Positions 52,212-63,890 are shown, counted from the first letter of the stretch. The stretch is DNA of 64,000 bases from Streptomyces sp. F001 (GCF_004187715.1 NZ_QZWF01000022.1:1-64000), one strand, 5' to 3'. Made by a program: numbers and translations. The notes: generated by a model from the sequence alone, not told the origin.

Positions 52212-52793
52212 TCAACGCGGCCGCAGCGCGGCGACGGCGATCACCGCGGGCGCGGTGATGAGCAGGACGTAGGTGACCGGCGACCGGCCGTGGTGCGATG
52301 GCCGGTTGCGCGGCGGTGTGCGGTACTCCGGGTAGTTCACCGGGGTGACCGAGGGACGCGGAGTGGGCGACGGCGACGGCTTCGGAGTCGGGGTCGGGGT
52401 CGGCTTCGGGATGGGCGTCGGAGTCGGGGTGGGAGCGGCGGGCGGTGCGGGCCGGGGAGCCGGCGGGGAGACGGAGGCGGTGGCTCCGGTGCCGGTTCGG
52501 TGGCGGTGGTTCTGGAGGAGGCGGCGGGGCCGGTTTCGGCGGCGGAGACGGAGTGGGCGTCGGGTGGGTGTCGGTGTGGGCGACGGGCACATGGGGGGAG
52601 TGGGCCACGTGTGGCTCCCGGCCACCGCCACCGCCTCCGTGCCGCCGGGTCCGGTCGAGGCGTACGCACAGGCGTCGGCCGTCGCGACACCGGCCGGGAC
52701 GCCGACGAGGACCCAGGCCAGTGTCACCAGGGTCAACACCCGTACGGCGACGGGCGAACGGGTCGGTTCGGATCCATGCACGACGGAGATCAT
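52212..52793 (-). CDS. Secreted Pro-rich, C-terminally membrane-anchored protein
   Basis: The 193-residue protein has a signal-like segment (VLTLVTLAWVLVGVPAGVAT), a Pro/Thr-rich stalk (TPTPTPIPKPTPTPTPKPSP), and a C-terminal helix (YVLLITAPAVIAVAAL). Between them, about residues 77-102 switch to an Arg/Leu-rich stretch (RRPLRLRRRNRPRR) that in another frame reads as Pro-rich, suggesting frameshift history. The function is unknown; it is probably a cell-surface stalk. It precedes the DUF4239 gene in one transcript. ATG 52793 lacks a strong Shine-Dalgarno. Confidence 0.6.
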   Translation of the reverse strand: MISVVHGSEPTRSPVAVRVLTLVTLAWVLVGVPAGVATADACAYASTGPGGTEAVAVAGSHTWPTPPMCPSPTPTPTRRPLRLRRRNRPRRLLQNHRHRTGTGATASVSPPAPRPAPPAAPTPTPTPIPKPTPTPTPKPSPSPTPRPSVTPVNYPEYRTPPRNRPSHHGRSPVTYVLLITAPAVIAVAALRPR

Positions 52794-53063
52794 GAGGCGT
52801 CCAAGGCCGCCGCACGCGCCTCGCCCGGGGGATTGCCCCGAAGGAGGGAAGCGAGGTGGCAGGGCGTTTGATCAGCGGGCGCCCGTGTGTCCGGACGGGT
52901 GGACGCACATGCGACCCACCCGGGAGTCCGGCCCGGCCACTTCACAGATTCCGGAAAGAAATCTCGTCGCGGTTGAACACAACCACCGTCCCCGTTCGTA
53001 CCCATTGTCGTGCGGCGGCGCAGCAGGGCGCTGCAACACCCTTGGGATTATGGGGAGTTGACG

Positions 53064-54038
53064 ATGAAGACCTCCTGGCGGAGCGCCTCACTCGTGGCGA
53101 GCGCCGTGGCCGTACTGGCGCTGACGACGGCGTGCGGTCAGGAAAACGGCGGCCAGTCGGCCAGTCAGAACGTGGGCGCCACGGCCGCGGCGGGCGGTTA
53201 CGGCGGCACGGGCATCGGTACGGGTACGGGTACCGGAACAGGGGCCGATGCGGGCGCGGCGCCGGACCGGCAGAACGCCGGGGCCCAGGCCGCCCCCGCG
53301 GGCAAGTTGGCGGTGTCGGCCAATGCGGAGCTCGGCCAGGTGCTGACCGACAGTGCCGGTCGCACCCTGTACCGGTTCGATCAGGACACCGCCGAGCCGC
53401 CGAAGACCAACTGCGAGGGCGACTGTGCGACTGCCTGGCCGCCGGTGCCTGCGGACGATGTCAAGGCCGGTGAGGGAGTCGACGAGGAGTTGCTCGGCGA
53501 GGTCACCCGTCCCGACGGCACCAAGCAGCTGACGATCGCCGGCTGGCCGGCGTACCGCTATGCGAAGGATGTCAACCCGGGCGACACCAAGGGCCAGGGC
53601 GTGGGCGGCACTTGGTACGCGCTGGCCCCCGACGGCAAGAAGGCCAAGCTCGCCGACCTGCCCGGACTGTCCACCCGCGAGGACCCGAAGCTCGGCGAGA
53701 TCGTCGTCGACAAGAACGGCCACACGGTCTACCGCTTCATGAAGGACTCGCAGTGGCCGATGAAGACCGCGTGCACCGGTGAGTGCCTGGAGAAGTGGCC
53801 CGTCGTCGCGCCGGTCGACGCGAAGGACACGAAGGGGATCGATCTGCAGGGGTCCACCCCCAACCGGGGCTACGTCGTCTTCGACCGCCCCGACGGCATC
53901 AAGCAGCAGACCATCGACTGCGTACCGATCTACACCTTCGCCGGCGACAAGAAGCCCGGCGACACCAAGGGTCAGGGCGTGGGCGGCACCTGGTTCGCCG
54001 TGGCGCCCGACGGCAAGCCGGTCGGCGCGCCCGAGTAG
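53064..54038 (+). CDS. Lipoprotein with duplicated Lipoprotein_15 repeats
   Basis: The 324-residue protein has a lipobox LTTAC, then a Gly/Thr-rich spacer (GIGTGTGTGTG), then tandem repeats of the PF03640 type: YRFDQDTAEPPKTNCEGDC-AWPP and YRFMKDSQWPMKTACTGEC-KWPVV, each with paired cysteines, plus related GGTWYALAPDGK units. It is membrane-anchored outside the cell; the family function is unknown. GGGGAG is 6 nt before ATG 53064. It resembles S. coelicolor SCO0930 from memory. A very strong terminator follows. Confidence 0.85.
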   Translation: MKTSWRSASLVASAVAVLALTTACGQENGGQSASQNVGATAAAGGYGGTGIGTGTGTGTGADAGAAPDRQNAGAQAAPAGKLAVSANAELGQVLTDSAGRTLYRFDQDTAEPPKTNCEGDCATAWPPVPADDVKAGEGVDEELLGEVTRPDGTKQLTIAGWPAYRYAKDVNPGDTKGQGVGGTWYALAPDGKKAKLADLPGLSTREDPKLGEIVVDKNGHTVYRFMKDSQWPMKTACTGECLEKWPVVAPVDAKDTKGIDLQGSTPNRGYVVFDRPDGIKQQTIDCVPIYTFAGDKKPGDTKGQGVGGTWFAVAPDGKPVGAPE

Positions 54039-54087
54039 GAAGAGCAGGAGGACCTCCCCACCAGGTCCGGCCCCGGCGCGCGACCTC

Positions 54088-54126
54088 GCGGTCCGCCTTC
54101 CGCACCCCTCGCGGAAGGCGGACCGC
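54088..54126 (+). terminator. Strong intrinsic terminator
   Basis: A perfect 16-bp stem (GCGGTCCGCCTTCCGC at 54088-54103, GCGGAAGGCGGACCGC at 54111-54126) with a 7-nt loop is followed by TTT, 50 bp past the lipoprotein stop. It is the longest perfect stem in the window. Confidence 0.93.
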
Positions 54127-54229
54127 TTTGCCGTAATTCACCGGGAGTCCGCCTGACTCATCCCCTTACGCCGGAACTCCGGAACTCTGCGAGATGCTGC
54201 GGATACTTTTCGTAGCCTGTTCCCGAGTG

Positions 54230-54280
54230 GGTCAATTTGGCACGTGCCGCAGGCAGTGACCGGGAACGGATGGTCAATTT
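54230..54280 (+). promoter_or_regulatory. Repeat motif ahead of the methyltransferase/RmdA operon
   Basis: GGTCAATTT occurs twice as a direct repeat (54230-54238 and 54272-54280), 42 bp apart, in an AT-rich patch 80-130 bp before the methyltransferase ATG. This could be an activator or repressor site. No clear BldD box was found. From 54281 to 54346 I see only a GATCAGTAGCCTCAGC-type possible -10 (TAGCCT). Confidence 0.4.
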
Positions 54281-54358
54281 CCGTTTCCGCTCGCTCCTTT
54301 GGCGGGCGATCAGTAGCCTCAGCTCGAACACCGGATCGCCTACGCCTTGGAGAGATAG

Positions 54359-55171
54359 ATGGAGCGTCCCGCCTGGGCCCCACGGAGCATCGACATCTCG
54401 GTGCCGAGCGTTGCGCGAATGTACGACTACTACCTGGGCGGTTCGCACAACTTCGAGGTCGACCGGGAGGCGGCCCGCAGGGCGATGGAGTTCATGCCGG
54501 GACTCCCCAAGATCATGCAGGCGAACCGGGCGTTCATGCGTCGCGCGGTGCGGTACGCGGTCGGCGAGGGCATCACACAGTTCCTCGACGTCGGCTCGGG
54601 CATCCCGACCTTCGGCAACGTCCACGAGGTGGCCCAGCAGGCGCGGCCCGGAGCGCGCGTGGTCTACGTCGACCACGACCCGGTGGCCGTGGCGCACAGC
54701 GAGGCCGTCCTCGAGGGCAACGAGAACGCGGACGTCGTCGCCGCCGACCTCCGCAAGCCGCACGAGATCCTGTCGAGCCCTCAGGTGGAGCACCTGCTCG
54801 ACCTGAAGCGGCCGGTCGCGCTGCTTCTCGTTGCCATACTGCACTTCGTGGAGGATGCGGACGATCCCTACGGGGCGGTGGCTCAGCTGAGCGACGCACT
54901 GGCGCCCGGCAGCATGCTGGTTCTCACCCATGCCTCGTACGAGGGAATTCCGCTGCCCCCCGAGCGGGCGAGCGGCACGGTGGACGTATACAAGGACCTC
55001 CGCAACCCGCTGATCATGCGCTCGCGCGACGAGATCGCGCGGTTCTTCGAGGGGTACGACATGGTGGAACCGGGACTGGTGCCGATGCCCGTCTGGCGAC
55101 CGGACACCGAACCGGAGGACGAGGATCCGTATGCCTTCTCCGGTTTCGCGGGCGTGGGGCGTACGGCGTGA
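54359..55171 (+). CDS. SAM-dependent methyltransferase (DUF574 / Methyltransf_19)
   Basis: The 270-residue protein has the family start IDISVPSVARMYDYYLGGSHNFEVD, the motif FLDVGSGIPTFGNVHEVAQQ (SAM site) and VVYVDHDPVAVAHSEAVL. This Streptomyces-expanded family has unknown methyl acceptors. GGAGA lies about 6 nt before ATG 54359. The last codons overlap the start of the GGDEF-EAL gene (GTGA), so the two are translated together, linking methylation and cyclic-di-GMP signalling. Confidence 0.88.
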   Translation: MERPAWAPRSIDISVPSVARMYDYYLGGSHNFEVDREAARRAMEFMPGLPKIMQANRAFMRRAVRYAVGEGITQFLDVGSGIPTFGNVHEVAQQARPGARVVYVDHDPVAVAHSEAVLEGNENADVVAADLRKPHEILSSPQVEHLLDLKRPVALLLVAILHFVEDADDPYGAVAQLSDALAPGSMLVLTHASYEGIPLPPERASGTVDVYKDLRNPLIMRSRDEIARFFEGYDMVEPGLVPMPVWRPDTEPEDEDPYAFSGFAGVGRTA

Positions 55172-57309
55172 GCGCGGAGCCGGACGGGCCGGAGGACAGA
55201 GTGCGCAGGTTCGCGACGATCTGGAGCCGGGCGGTGTTCCCGGCCACCTCGACGTCGCTGACCCGGCCGGAGTTCGAGGAGCAACTGCTGCCGCTGGCCC
55301 GGCGGTTGAGCGAGATGCTGCGGGCCCGCACCTTCGACGCGGCCGAGGGACGGGCGGTCGGCGCCGCCCTGGTCGACGCGCACTGCACCGACCCGGAGGC
55401 GCTCACCCGCGCCCTGGACTGCATCGACGCCTACCTGGTGCTCTACTGCGGCGAGGACGGTCCGCAGGACGATCTGCGGGCGCGGTCGGCCCGGCTGCAG
55501 CACGCCGTGGCCGCCGGGTTCGCCCAGGCGCTGCGCGAGCGGACCCTGGCCGAGCAGGAGGCCATCGCCCAGGCGGCGTTGCGTGCCCAGGGCGTGGTGG
55601 CGCAGGCGCTGCACACGAGCGAGGCCCGCTTCCGGGCGGTGTTCGAGGGCGCGGCCATAGGCATCGGCATCGCCGACCTGGACGGACACGTCCTGGAGGC
55701 CAACCAGGCGCTGCTGCGCATGTTCGGCGGCTCCGAGCAGAACGTGCGCGGCCGCAACTTCCGTGAGTGGACGCACGCGGACGACGCGCCCCAGGTGTGG
55801 CGGCTGTACGAGGAACTGGTGCGCGGCGAGCGCGAGCACTACCACGTGGAGAAGGCCTTCTACCGGCCTGACGGAACGGTCCTGTGGACCAATCTGACCG
55901 TCTCCCTGCTGCGTGACGCCGACGGCAACCCGCAGTACCAGCTGGCCCTCATGGAGGACACCACCGAGCGGCGGCTGCTCAACCTCCGGCTGCGCTACGA
56001 GGCCACGCACGACGCCCTCACCGGCCTGCCCAACCGCACCCTGTTCTTCGAGCGCCTGGAGAAGGTGCTGAACGCCGGCGAGGGCCGGCGTTTCGGCCTG
56101 TGCTACCTCGACCTCGACGGATTCAAGACCGTCAACGACAGCCTCGGCCATGCGGCCGGCGACCGGCTGCTCGTCGAGGTCGCCGACCGGCTGCAGGCCT
56201 GTGCCACCGCGCCCGGCGAGATGGTCGCCCGGCTCGGCGGCGACGAGTTCGTGGCGCTGACCACCGGCCCCGACAGCCGGCGCGAGGTGGACGAACTCGC
56301 CGCCCGCATCATGAACGCGCTGGTCGCCCCGGTCATCGTGGAAGGCCGGGAGCTGACCGTGCGCGGCAGCATCGGTATCGTCGAGGGCGCGGCGGGGGAG
56401 CGGAGCGCGGCGGAGGTGCTGCGCAGCGCCGACATCACGATGTACCGGGCCAAGTCGGCGGGCGGCAACCGGTTCGAGCTGGCCGACGCCGAGGCCGATG
56501 CCCGCGTCATCACCCGGCACGGGCTGACCACCGCGCTGCCCGCGGCGCTGGAGCGCAGCGAGTTCTTCATCGAGTACCAGCCGCTGGTCCACCTCGGCGA
56601 CGGCAGCGTGCGCGGCGCCGAGGCGCTGGTGCGCTGGCTGCATCCGCAGCACGGCGTCCTCGGCCCCGACCGCTTCATCCCGCTCGCCGAGCACACCGGT
56701 CTGATCGTTCCGCTCGGCCGCTGGGTCCTGGAGCAGTCGGTGCGGCAGGCCCGTGACTGGCAGGAGCGCCACGCCGGCACGGCCACCGCCCCGCTGCGTA
56801 TCAACGTCAACCTCTCGCCCTGCCAGCTCACGCACGCCGGCCTGGTCCAGGACACCGTCGACATCCTGCAGGCCGCGGGCGTCGAGCCCGACGCGCTCTG
56901 TCTCGAGGTCACCGAGTCGGCCCTGATCGGCGCCGACGACGACCTGCTGAAGCCGCTGCGCCGGCTGGCCGAGATGGGGGTCGACATCGCCCTGGACGAC
57001 TTCGGCACCGGCTACTCCAACCTCGCCAACCTCCGCCGCCTGCCGGTGAGCATCCTGAAGCTGGACCGTTCCTTCACCCAGGGCATGCAGCAGTTCCCGG
57101 CCGATCCCGTCGACCTCAAGATCGTCGAGGGGATCGTTTCTCTCGCTCACAGCCTGGACCTGGCGGTGACGGTGGAGGGCGTGGAAACCGGCGCCCAGGC
57201 GGAGCAGCTGCGGATCCTGGGCTGCGACACGGCGCAGGGCTGGTACTACGCCCGTCCGGGCCCACCGGAAAGGCTGCACGAATTGGCGCTGGTAGATGCA
57301 ACGGGCTGA
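55168..57309 (+). CDS. rmdA: PAS-GGDEF-EAL cyclic-di-GMP protein (RmdA-like)
   Basis: The 713-residue cytoplasmic protein has an N-terminal helical region (1-145), a PAS domain (about 148-270), a GGDEF domain (about 275-437) with intact GGDEF at 357-361, and an EAL domain (about 450-700) with intact EAL at 485-487, DDFGTGYSNL and ESALIGADDD. Both diguanylate cyclase and phosphodiesterase activities are possible. From memory it matches S. coelicolor RmdA (SCO0928), a cyclic-di-GMP phosphodiesterase affecting development. GTG 55168 overlaps the methyltransferase stop. Confidence 0.9.
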   Translation: MSAEPDGPEDRVRRFATIWSRAVFPATSTSLTRPEFEEQLLPLARRLSEMLRARTFDAAEGRAVGAALVDAHCTDPEALTRALDCIDAYLVLYCGEDGPQDDLRARSARLQHAVAAGFAQALRERTLAEQEAIAQAALRAQGVVAQALHTSEARFRAVFEGAAIGIGIADLDGHVLEANQALLRMFGGSEQNVRGRNFREWTHADDAPQVWRLYEELVRGEREHYHVEKAFYRPDGTVLWTNLTVSLLRDADGNPQYQLALMEDTTERRLLNLRLRYEATHDALTGLPNRTLFFERLEKVLNAGEGRRFGLCYLDLDGFKTVNDSLGHAAGDRLLVEVADRLQACATAPGEMVARLGGDEFVALTTGPDSRREVDELAARIMNALVAPVIVEGRELTVRGSIGIVEGAAGERSAAEVLRSADITMYRAKSAGGNRFELADAEADARVITRHGLTTALPAALERSEFFIEYQPLVHLGDGSVRGAEALVRWLHPQHGVLGPDRFIPLAEHTGLIVPLGRWVLEQSVRQARDWQERHAGTATAPLRINVNLSPCQLTHAGLVQDTVDILQAAGVEPDALCLEVTESALIGADDDLLKPLRRLAEMGVDIALDDFGTGYSNLANLRRLPVSILKLDRSFTQGMQQFPADPVDLKIVEGIVSLAHSLDLAVTVEGVETGAQAEQLRILGCDTAQGWYYARPGPPERLHELALVDATG

Positions 57310-57356
57310 CTGACGGGCCGCGCCCCAGAGGGCCGCGCCCCGTCGGGGGCGCGCCC

Positions 57357-57401
57357 GAGGGGCGCGGGGAACTGCGCGACCAGCCACGGACGACCCGCAG
57401 G
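57357..57401. repeat. Dispersed intergenic repeat, copy C
   Basis: CGAGGGGCGCGGGGAACTGC and GCGACCAGCCACGGACGACC correspond to the first half of copy B (41615-41680); the 3' half shared by A and B is absent. It lies 48 bp downstream of the rmdA-like stop, in the convergent gap before the LysR gene. Confidence 0.75.
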
Positions 57402-57460
57402 CCTACACGGCGCGAACACAAACGGCGCTTCAGAAACCGCGCCCCGAGCGGAGCGGAGCC

Positions 57461-58345
57461 TCACCGCTCGAGCAGCATCCGCTGCAACTCCCTCGCGGCC
57501 CGAGGCGGAGCCACATCGCTACGATGCGCCAGCGCAATCGTCCGGTGCAGTCCGGGCCGGGCCAGCGGCGTAACCCGTAGCCCCCGGCCCGACCGCGCCG
57601 CCACCATGCGCGGCACGACGGCCACGCCCAGCCCCGCCCGCACAAACCCCAGCACCGCGTCCATCTCCCCACCCTCCACCGCGAAATCCGGCTCGAACCC
57701 AGCGGAGCGACACGCGGCGACGGTCAGTTCCCGCAGGTCGTAGCCGTGCCGGAACATCACCAGGCGCTCTCCCTCCAGATCGGCGATCCGGACGGTACGC
57801 CGGCCGCCGCCCGGGCGGGGTGCCTCCGGTGACGACACCACCACCAGGTCCTCGCGCAGCAGCTCCACCGTGGTCAGCGCGGGGGACGGCGTCGGCAGCG
57901 GCAGGACGACGAGGGCGAGGTCGAGGGCTCCGCGGGCGAGCTCGCGTACGAGATCGTGCGAACCGCTCTCCTCGATCAGCAGCTGAATGCCCGGATAGCG
58001 GTCGTGGAAGGCGCGCAGCACGTCCGGCAGCAGGCCCGTGCACAGGCTCGGGGTCGCGCCCAGTCGCACCCGGCCCTGGCGCAGCTGCACCAGCTCCTGC
58101 ACCTCGTGCCGCGCCGTGTCCGCGTCGGCCAGGATCCGCCGGGCCAGGGGCAGCAGGGCCTCGCCGGCGTCGGTGAGGGTGATGTTCCCGCGCGCCCGCA
58201 GGAACAGATCGGCACCCAACTCCCGCTCCAGCGCCTTGATCTGCTGGGACAGCGACGGCTGGGCGACATGGACGAGGTCGGCGGCCCGGGTGAAGTGCCG
58301 GGTCTCGGCGACCGCCACGAAGTACTGAAGCTGCTGGAACTGCAC
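57461..58345 (-). CDS. LysR-family regulator divergent from sdhCAB
   Basis: The 294-residue protein has an N-terminal winged helix (FQQLQYFVAVAETRHFTRAA, AQPSLSQQIKALERELG) and a two-lobed effector domain (RVRLGATPSLCTGLLPDVL and GVAVVPRM). Codon GTG 58345 is chosen because a LysR box covers the alternative ATG 58363; the frame extends to 58387. It is divergent from sdhC with an 84-bp gap, so it most likely controls the succinate dehydrogenase operon. The effector may be a C4 acid. Confidence 0.85.
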   Translation of the reverse strand: MQFQQLQYFVAVAETRHFTRAADLVHVAQPSLSQQIKALERELGADLFLRARGNITLTDAGEALLPLARRILADADTARHEVQELVQLRQGRVRLGATPSLCTGLLPDVLRAFHDRYPGIQLLIEESGSHDLVRELARGALDLALVVLPLPTPSPALTTVELLREDLVVVSSPEAPRPGGGRRTVRIADLEGERLVMFRHGYDLRELTVAACRSAGFEPDFAVEGGEMDAVLGFVRAGLGVAVVPRMVAARSGRGLRVTPLARPGLHRTIALAHRSDVAPPRAARELQRMLLER

Positions 58346-58354
58346 CCAGCAAGC

Positions 58355-58369
58355 ATAGGGCATGCCTAT
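58355..58369. promoter_or_regulatory. LysR-type T-N11-A box
   Basis: ATAGG-GCATG-CCTAT (58355-58369) is an inverted repeat containing T58356-N11-A58368, the LysR recognition pattern, midway between the LysR start and sdhC. Confidence 0.7.
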
Positions 58370-58429
58370 CGAAACAAGCCGGACCATGTCTTGGACCGAT
58401 GGGGTCGTTCGGCCCTAACGTCCTGAGAC

Positions 58430-59137
58430 ATGGCTCTGGCAACGCGGACGGACCGACGGCCGTCCATGGCACGCACGGTGTGGGACAGCTCCGTCGGCAA
58501 GAAGACCGTGATGGCGGTCAGCGGTCTGACCATGCTGCTGTACTTGGTCGTCCACATGATCGGCAACCTGAAGATCTTCTTCGGGGAGGGCGAGTTCGAC
58601 CACTACGCGCACTGGCTGCGTACCGTCGGCGAGCCGTTCATGCACTACGAGTGGACGCTGTGGCTCGTCCGGATCGTGCTGGTGGTCGCTGTGGTCGCCC
58701 ACGCGGTCTCGGCGTACCAGCTCAGCCGCCGCGACATCAAGGCCCGCCCCAGCAAGTACGTCCACAAGAAGGCGCGGGCCTCCTACGCGACGCGCACCAT
58801 GCGCTGGGGCGGGATCATCCTCGGCCTGTTCATCGTCTGGCACATCCTCGACCTGACCACCGGCACCGTGCACCCCGGCGGATTCCAGGCCGGCCACCCC
58901 TACCAGAACGTCATCGACACCTTCTCCACCTGGTACGGCAACGTCATCTACATCGTCGCGGTGCTCGCCCTCGGCCTGCACATCCAGCACGGCTTCTGGA
59001 GCGCCGCACAGACCCTCGGCGCCGGCAGCCGCACCCGCGACCGCGCCCTGAAGACCACGGCCAACGTCCTCGCGCTGCTGCTCACGGCCGGTTTCATCGC
59101 CGTACCCGTGGGCGTCATGACCGGAGTGGTGAGCTGA
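58430..59137 (+). CDS. sdhC: Succinate dehydrogenase cytochrome b subunit
   Basis: The 235-residue integral membrane subunit, of the single-subunit b558 type, has five helices and conserved heme and quinone His residues (LYLVVHMIGNLK, HYAHW, VAHAVSAYQL, VWHILDL, LHIQHGFWS). It anchors SdhAB to the membrane and passes electrons to menaquinone in the TCA cycle and respiration. It is first in the operon, and sdhA starts 1 bp after its stop. No strong Shine-Dalgarno precedes ATG 58430. Confidence 0.93.
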   Translation: MALATRTDRRPSMARTVWDSSVGKKTVMAVSGLTMLLYLVVHMIGNLKIFFGEGEFDHYAHWLRTVGEPFMHYEWTLWLVRIVLVVAVVAHAVSAYQLSRRDIKARPSKYVHKKARASYATRTMRWGGIILGLFIVWHILDLTTGTVHPGGFQAGHPYQNVIDTFSTWYGNVIYIVAVLALGLHIQHGFWSAAQTLGAGSRTRDRALKTTANVLALLLTAGFIAVPVGVMTGVVS

Positions 59138-59138
59138 G

Positions 59139-61834
<2,696 letters not shown>

Positions 61835-61879
61835 CCCCGCCCAGGTGAGAGAGACGTTCGCCGAGAAGATGCGGACGGG

Positions 61880-61911
61880 CGGGACCGGGAGTGGTGCTCA
61901 TCCCGGTCCCG
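61880..61911 (+). terminator. Terminator after sdhCAB
   Basis: GGGACCGGGA (61881-61890) and TCCCGGTCCC (61901-61910) form a perfect 10-bp stem, extended by the C61880-G61911 pair, with a 10-nt loop. It lies 46 bp past the sdhB stop. Confidence 0.85.
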
Positions 61912-62073
61912 TCTCGCTTCTGAGCCCACCCCTGGCATTCAACATCCGCACATCCACGCTCCGGCCACCGGTCACGCACACGCCAACCGGCATCGGAAGA
62001 ACTGTGGCGGCAGGCCGAAAGACCCGGCCCGCCCGCTGCCGTCGTCGAACCGGCCCGTGACCAGGAGTGTGCC

Positions 62074-62847
62074 ATGACCGGCGTTTCCACCCTCGATCGT
62101 CCCCCGCAGCCAGCGGCACCCACCCGCTACACCGTCACCCTCGCCCGCGACGAGGACGACGTGCGGGCCGCTCAGAAGCTGCGGCACGACGTCTTCGCCG
62201 GCGAAATGGGTGCGCTGCTCACCACCCCGCAGCCGGGGCTCGACATCGACTCCTTCGACGCGTACTGCGACCACCTGCTGGTCCGCGACACGCTCACCGG
62301 TCAGGTCGTAGGCACCTACCGGCTGCTGCCGCCCGAGCGGGCCTCGGTCGCCGGCCGGCTGTACTCCGAGGGCGAGTTCGACCTGACCCGGCTCGACCCC
62401 ATCCGTCCCGGCCTCGTGGAGGTCGGCCGCTCCTGTGTGCACCCGGACCACCGCGACGGCGCCGTCATCGGCCTGATCTGGGCCGGGATAGCGCGGTACA
62501 TGGTCGACCGCGGCCACGAGTGGCTGGCCGGCTGCTGCTCCATCCCGCTGGCCGACGGAGGCGCCCTCGCGGCCGCCACCTGGGACCGGGTCCAGGCCAA
62601 GAACCTGGCCCCCGAGGAGTACCGCGTCCAGCCGCTGCTGCCCTGGGTCGCCGACGGCGTCGCCCGCCCGGCCGAACGCACCGAACTCCCGCCCCTGCTG
62701 CGCGGTTACGTCCGCCTGGGCGCCTGGGTGTGTGGTCAGCCCGCACACGACGCCGACTTCGGCGTGGCCGACCTGTACGTGCTGCTGTCGATGCGCCGGG
62801 TCAACCCCCGCTATCTGCGGCACTTCCTCTCGCTCGTCCCGGCCTGA
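62074..62847 (+). CDS. OlsB-like N-acyltransferase (ornithine lipid pathway)
   Basis: The 257-residue Acetyltransf_5 (PF13444) family protein has features RYTVTLARDEDDVRAAQKLRHDVF, VEVGRSCVHPDHRDG, GLIWAGIARY and DLYVLLSMRRVNPRYLRHF. Members N-acylate ornithine or other amines with 3-hydroxyacyl-ACP, giving lyso-ornithine lipid. AGGAG lies 7 nt before ATG 62074. The next gene, for the O-acylating partner, overlaps by TGATG. Whether the product is ornithine lipid or another aminolipid is inferred. Confidence 0.85.
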   Translation: MTGVSTLDRPPQPAAPTRYTVTLARDEDDVRAAQKLRHDVFAGEMGALLTTPQPGLDIDSFDAYCDHLLVRDTLTGQVVGTYRLLPPERASVAGRLYSEGEFDLTRLDPIRPGLVEVGRSCVHPDHRDGAVIGLIWAGIARYMVDRGHEWLAGCCSIPLADGGALAAATWDRVQAKNLAPEEYRVQPLLPWVADGVARPAERTELPPLLRGYVRLGAWVCGQPAHDADFGVADLYVLLSMRRVNPRYLRHFLSLVPA

Positions 62848-63890
62848 TGAGCGTCACGCGTACGGGGCTGCCGCACCGCCTCCGCCCGGGCGCGGCCGTC
62901 CTGCCGGCCGGGCGGGTACGGACACCAAGGCGCGAGCGTGGGGCGGCGGCCGTGCCCCGTCCCGTCATACCGAGCAGCGCGTGGCTGCCCACCGCGCCCT
63001 GCTCCCCGCAGGTCTGCGTCACATCCGTCCGGTCTCTGACGGACGTGCCACGCGCTGTGCTGCGGATCGGGGCACTGCTGGCGACGCTCCTGGTGGGCGT
63101 CGCGCTGCTGCCAGTGTTCGGGAGCGTGCCCGCGTCCCGGCGCGATGCGCTGATCCGCCGGTGGAGCCGGGCCGTGGTCCGGGCCGCCGGCGTCCGTGTC
63201 CGCATCAGCGGCGCGGCGGCGCCCACCGGTGGCCTGCTGCTCGTCGCCAACCACATCTCGTGGCTGGACATCCCGCTGCTCGCCGCCGTGCGCCCGGCCC
63301 GGATGCTCGCCAAGGCGGAGATCCGGCAGTGGCCGGTGGCGGGTGCACTCACCGCGCGCAGCGGCGCCCTGTTCATCGAGCGGGACCGGCTGCGCGCACT
63401 GCCCCGGACGGTCGCCCGCATCGCCGAGGCGCTGCGCGGTGGCGCCGCGGTCGTGGCCTTCCCCGAGGGCAGCACCTGGTGCGGCCGGGCTCAGGGACAC
63501 TTCCGACGGGCGGTGTTCCAGGCCGCCCTCGACGCGGGCGTCCCCGTCCAGCCGGTCCGCCTCCACTACCGGTTCGAGGGTGGCCCCGCGAGCACCGCGC
63601 CCGCCTTCGTCGGCGAGGACTCCCTGCTCGCCTCGCTGTGGCGGGTGGTCTCGGCACGCGGACTCGTCGCCGAGGTCGAGATACGGGACGAGATCCCGGC
63701 GGGCAGCCACCCCGACCGCCGGGCACTCGCCCATGCCGCCCAGCCCGGCCTGATGGGCGGCGAGCTCGAATGGGCCCACGTCGCCCTGGTCTCCGAGCAG
63801 TCGCGGGCCAGGACCTGCGAGGCAGGCGCGCCGACCCCGCGGCGGGGCAGCGGCGCGCCTGAGGGGCTGGCGATCCCGCAACGGGGCTGA
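62847..63890 (+). CDS. OlsA/PlsC-like 1-acyl-sn-glycerol-type acyltransferase
   Basis: The 347-residue protein has a membrane segment near the N-terminus (LRIGALLATLLVGVALLPVFGS) and the PlsC core: NHISWLDIP (HxxxxD) and VAFPEGSTWCG. The first 60 residues are poorly conserved in style (Arg/Pro-rich), so translation could start at an internal site. In the ornithine lipid route it would O-acylate the lyso-lipid made by the upstream OlsB-like enzyme, coupled through the TGATG overlap. A strong hairpin follows near the window end. Confidence 0.85.
   Translation: MSVTRTGLPHRLRPGAAVLPAGRVRTPRRERGAAAVPRPVIPSSAWLPTAPCSPQVCVTSVRSLTDVPRAVLRIGALLATLLVGVALLPVFGSVPASRRDALIRRWSRAVVRAAGVRVRISGAAAPTGGLLLVANHISWLDIPLLAAVRPARMLAKAEIRQWPVAGALTARSGALFIERDRLRALPRTVARIAEALRGGAAVVAFPEGSTWCGRAQGHFRRAVFQAALDAGVPVQPVRLHYRFEGGPASTAPAFVGEDSLLASLWRVVSARGLVAEVEIRDEIPAGSHPDRRALAHAAQPGLMGGELEWAHVALVSEQSRARTCEAGAPTPRRGSGAPEGLAIPQRG

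Noticed and set aside
54180..54358. BldD box ahead of the methyltransferase/rmdA-like operon
   Set aside because: No adequate TNACnC...GnGTnA dyad was seen; only the GGTCAATTT direct repeat was recorded.
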